DNA of 34,709 bases from the NCBI GenBank assembly GCA_945919465.1, contig CAMEJG010000021.1, positions 1-34,709 on the forward strand. Reading direction: 5' to 3'. The notes beneath the pieces are model-generated. The model saw only the letters and a list, made by a program, of their open reading frames with translations, was not told the origin of the DNA and searched no databases. Both the position numbers and the translations under genes were made by a program. Positions 32,240-34,709 of the stretch are shown piece by piece; positions within the stretch are counted from its first letter, which is position 1; every line of letters begins with the position of its first letter. This DNA comes from an uncultured Anaeroplasma sp. (GTDB lineage: Bacteria; Bacillota_I; Bacilli_A; Acholeplasmatales; Anaeroplasmataceae).

Positions 32240-34709
32240 ATGGCAAATAAAGGCTTAAAATCATACACAAAACAAATAAGTGGTACAATTAGTGATGTAG
32301 TAAAATATAGTGTTAATGTTAATGATTCAGATGGGAATATGAATTTAATAATTCCATTATTAAAAACCATCAGCAATCACCCAATAGAATTAGAATTGAT
32401 ATATAATCATCAAAGAAGGGATGTTTTAAATCAATTTGGTAAGGGAATCCTTACGAATTATGGAATTATAATAAATGATCATGATGCATGGCTAGATGTA
32501 ATTAATGCTGATGGTTCTAGTGATATTTACAATTATGATGATAATACAAATAAATATATATCACAGACCACAACAAAAACAATAAGAAAAGATGCATATC
32601 CAGTTGATGGAGATAGTGATGAATATGGATATACAATTACCGATAAGAATGGTAATATTATATCAATAAAAGACTTTTCATATCATCCTAATTCTATTAA
32701 TTTAATTAATGGAACTAGTATATTATTTACGGCTAATACAATTACTAATAATATAGGTTCAATAATAACCTATACTTATACTAATAATTTAGTAACAAAG
32801 ATAACATATAAAGAATCAAATATTTCAACAAGTATAAATATTGATTTAGAATATGATACAAATAATAGAATTAATAGAATAAGAAAATATATTGTTTCTA
32901 ATTTAGTGAGTGATATTTCAATTAACTATAGTGATTCTTTAATTAGTGTATTAGATAATTTTTCTAAGCATAATGTATTATTTAATTTAAATAATAATAA
33001 GGTTATATCAATACAAGAAAAATATCTAGATGGATTAAATACATTATATACAATAAGTTATTCAAATAATCAAAGTATTATTACAGATTCATTAGGAAAT
33101 ACTAGTACAATAGTATTTGATGAGGATAATCTTCCATCATTTGAATATGATAACAATTTTACATTAAGTGAAACAGATTATGATTCAAAAACAAAAAGAT
33201 TATTATCCCAAAATAGTGGTATTAACATTATAAAATTAGATGATAATAATATAATTGAATCACCATATGATTATGAGGATAAATTTGTAATACTCAGTGA
33301 GGATGCTGAAATTAATAGACATTCTACAATGGATCCATTTTTAACTACAATTGGGATGAAATCTATGTATAGACTTTATACTCATTCATCAGGACAAAGA
33401 TTATTTTATAGATTAGATAAAAAAGGATTACCTTTTGAAAACTTAACATTAATATTATTTGGAAAAAATTCATCAAATAATAAGAGTATTGATGACGTTA
33501 AGGTAATATTAAAGACCTATGCAAGTGGAAATACTTGTGATAGAGTAGAAGGAAGATTTTCATCAGCATTTAAAAATAGATTTGATTTATTAACCTTAGG
33601 TTTAATAACAACAGCTTCATATGATTATTTAGATATAGAATTTGAATTAAGCGATAATGTAGTATTAGATATAAGTAATATGTTGTTAGTAAATAAAGAA
33701 TATGGAAGCTTATTTACCTATGATGAATATCAAAATATAACATCAGTTGTTAATTCATCAAATAAGATAAGCTATACATATAATAAAGACAATTTCTTAG
33801 TATCAAAGCTTGATAATAATGGTAAATATAAATATGAATATGATAATAAAGGAAATATAACAAATATTTCCTCTAATGATATCAATATTTCTAATACCTA
33901 TGATCAATATAATAATTTGACTGAACAAATTATTGAATCAAATAATTGTATTATCAAGAATAATAATACATATGATAGCTATGGAAATTTATTGACAACT
34001 GTTGATACATTTAATAAAACAATTTCATATCAATATGAAATGACAAAATATGGACGCATAAAAAAGATTATTGATTTATTATCTATTACAGAGCTATTCT
34101 ATAATAATAATGAAAGAATTTCAAAAAAGATATATAAAGATAAGAATAATCAATCAAATAATTGTGAATTATTATATACCTATAATTCTAATATGGATAT
34201 AGAAACAGTAAAAGCATCTAATGATAGTATATATCAATTCATATATGATAATAATTCTAACATTACAAATATTAAGGTTAATGATGTTATTATATATACC
34301 TATACCTATGATAGTAATAATAGAATTACCTCAGTTAAATATGCTTCTGATACTAAGCTTTATGAATTTGAATATAATAATCAAGATTCATTAACTAATA
34401 TTAAATATAATGGTAGTGTTATAGTATTATATGAATATAATGATTATTTAGAGCTTATCACTATTAATAACATTAGAGAATCAATTAAATATATGTATGA
34501 ATATGATGATAACTCTAGAATATGCAAGGTAGAAGAGTATAGAAATAATGTATTAAAAAATACAATATTATATACATATGATCATTTAGGATTACCTATA
34601 TTAGAAAGAATTACAAATGAGAATTATCATATAGTAAATACAAATGATTCTATTTCAAGATCTACCGCATCTAATCCAGAATTATTATTTAATACCTATG
34701 TAAAAAATA
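32240..34709 (+). CDS. YD/RHS-repeat protein, Asn-rich, 3' end beyond window
   Basis: The frame is open from ATG 32240 (TGGAGGAAAAA upstream) to the window edge, at least 823 residues. The N-terminus (~40-110) looks like the start of RHS/YD proteins (LIIPLLKTISNHPIELELIY, NHQRRDVLNQFGKG). Many degenerate YD units follow, such as FTYDEYQNITSVVNSSNKIS, YEYDNKGNITNIS and YTYDHLGLPILERI. Residues ~360-490 lack YD units and read as a beta-rich insert (MYRLYTHSSGQRLFYRLDKK; FDLLTLGLITTASYDYLDIE), perhaps a carbohydrate-binding-like domain. No signal peptide or membrane segment is seen. RHS-type proteins form shells around C-terminal toxins; whether a toxin follows is outside the window. A+T-rich codon use makes it very rich in Asn, Ile and Tyr. 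Confidence 0.85.
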   Translation, partial: MANKGLKSYTKQISGTISDVVKYSVNVNDSDGNMNLIIPLLKTISNHPIELELIYNHQRRDVLNQFGKGILTNYGIIINDHDAWLDVINADGSSDIYNYDDNTNKYISQTTTKTIRKDAYPVDGDSDEYGYTITDKNGNIISIKDFSYHPNSINLINGTSILFTANTITNNIGSIITYTYTNNLVTKITYKESNISTSINIDLEYDTNNRINRIRKYIVSNLVSDISINYSDSLISVLDNFSKHNVLFNLNNNKVISIQEKYLDGLNTLYTISYSNNQSIITDSLGNTSTIVFDEDNLPSFEYDNNFTLSETDYDSKTKRLLSQNSGINIIKLDDNNIIESPYDYEDKFVILSEDAEINRHSTMDPFLTTIGMKSMYRLYTHSSGQRLFYRLDKKGLPFENLTLILFGKNSSNNKSIDDVKVILKTYASGNTCDRVEGRFSSAFKNRFDLLTLGLITTASYDYLDIEFELSDNVVLDISNMLLVNKEYGSLFTYDEYQNITSVVNSSNKISYTYNKDNFLVSKLDNNGKYKYEYDNKGNITNISSNDINISNTYDQYNNLTEQIIESNNCIIKNNNTYDSYGNLLTTVDTFNKTISYQYEMTKYGRIKKIIDLLSITELFYNNNERISKKIYKDKNNQSNNCELLYTYNSNMDIETVKASNDSIYQFIYDNNSNITNIKVNDVIIYTYTYDSNNRITSVKYASDTKLYEFEYNNQDSLTNIKYNGSVIVLYEYNDYLELITINNIRESIKYMYEYDDNSRICKVEEYRNNVLKNTILYTYDHLGLPILERITNENYHIVNTNDSISRSTASNPELLFNTYVKN

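Overview
The window is A+T-rich (roughly 30% G+C by eye), and every gene I can support lies on the + strand. The gene content points to a low-GC member of the Bacillota, class Bacilli or a close relative, probably a host-associated uncultured lineage. The evidence is the joined S10-spc-alpha ribosomal operon with secY and adk inside it, a zinc-ribbon S14, no rpsD between rpsK and rpoA, an adenylate kinase with a four-cysteine lid, TGA used as a stop, and strong Shine-Dalgarno sites. The genus cannot be named from sequence reading alone.

Positions 1-5253 are mostly housekeeping. They hold a broken EAL-domain fragment, an SDR oxidoreductase, prs (PRPP synthase) and pth (peptidyl-tRNA hydrolase). 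A CaCA cation exchanger follows, preceded by what I read as a yybP-ykoY (manganese) riboswitch with an overlapping terminator, and then nrnA and tRNA-Gln(TTG). Positions 5254-7442 are accessory: a DUF4160 / DUF2442-HTH gene pair behind a promoter containing a perfect palindrome, a frameshifted GNAT acetyltransferase, a solo IS200-like left end, and a DUF308/HdeD-like membrane protein. Positions 7443-12358 carry a class I/II aminotransferase and full-length mfd, each closed by a terminator.

Positions 12360-14110 form a decayed insertion. It has an IS200/IS605-type left end with a broken tnpA, then DNA of visibly higher G+C with a small unknown ORF, an intact AbiEi-like antitoxin gene and an AbiEii-like toxin cut off just before its conserved Asp motif. 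A DUF2188 protein with a Lys/Ala-rich tail follows.

Positions 14694-28977 are the great ribosomal operon: rpsJ-rplCDWB-rpsS-rplV-rpsC-rplP-rpmC-rpsQ-rplNXE-rpsN-rpsH-rplFR-rpsE-rpmD-rplO-secY-adk-[393-nt noncoding]-infA-rpmJ-rpsM-rpsK-rpoA-rplQ. Its promoter overlaps the terminator of the preceding gene. It has a G+C-rich leader able to fold, and the place where map usually lies is filled by noncoding DNA with a chain of hairpins. guaB follows with its own promoter and terminator.

Positions 30558-34709 are again accessory: an XRE regulator, an ImmA/IrrE-like metalloprotease and a four-Cys zinc ribbon in one overlapping operon behind a near-consensus promoter, then a very large Asn-rich YD/RHS-repeat protein that runs off the right edge.

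The best candidates for something not previously described are the hairpin chain between adk and infA, the rpsJ leader, and the XRE-ImmA-zinc ribbon-YD locus. The riboswitch-controlled exchanger is the clearest regulatory find.
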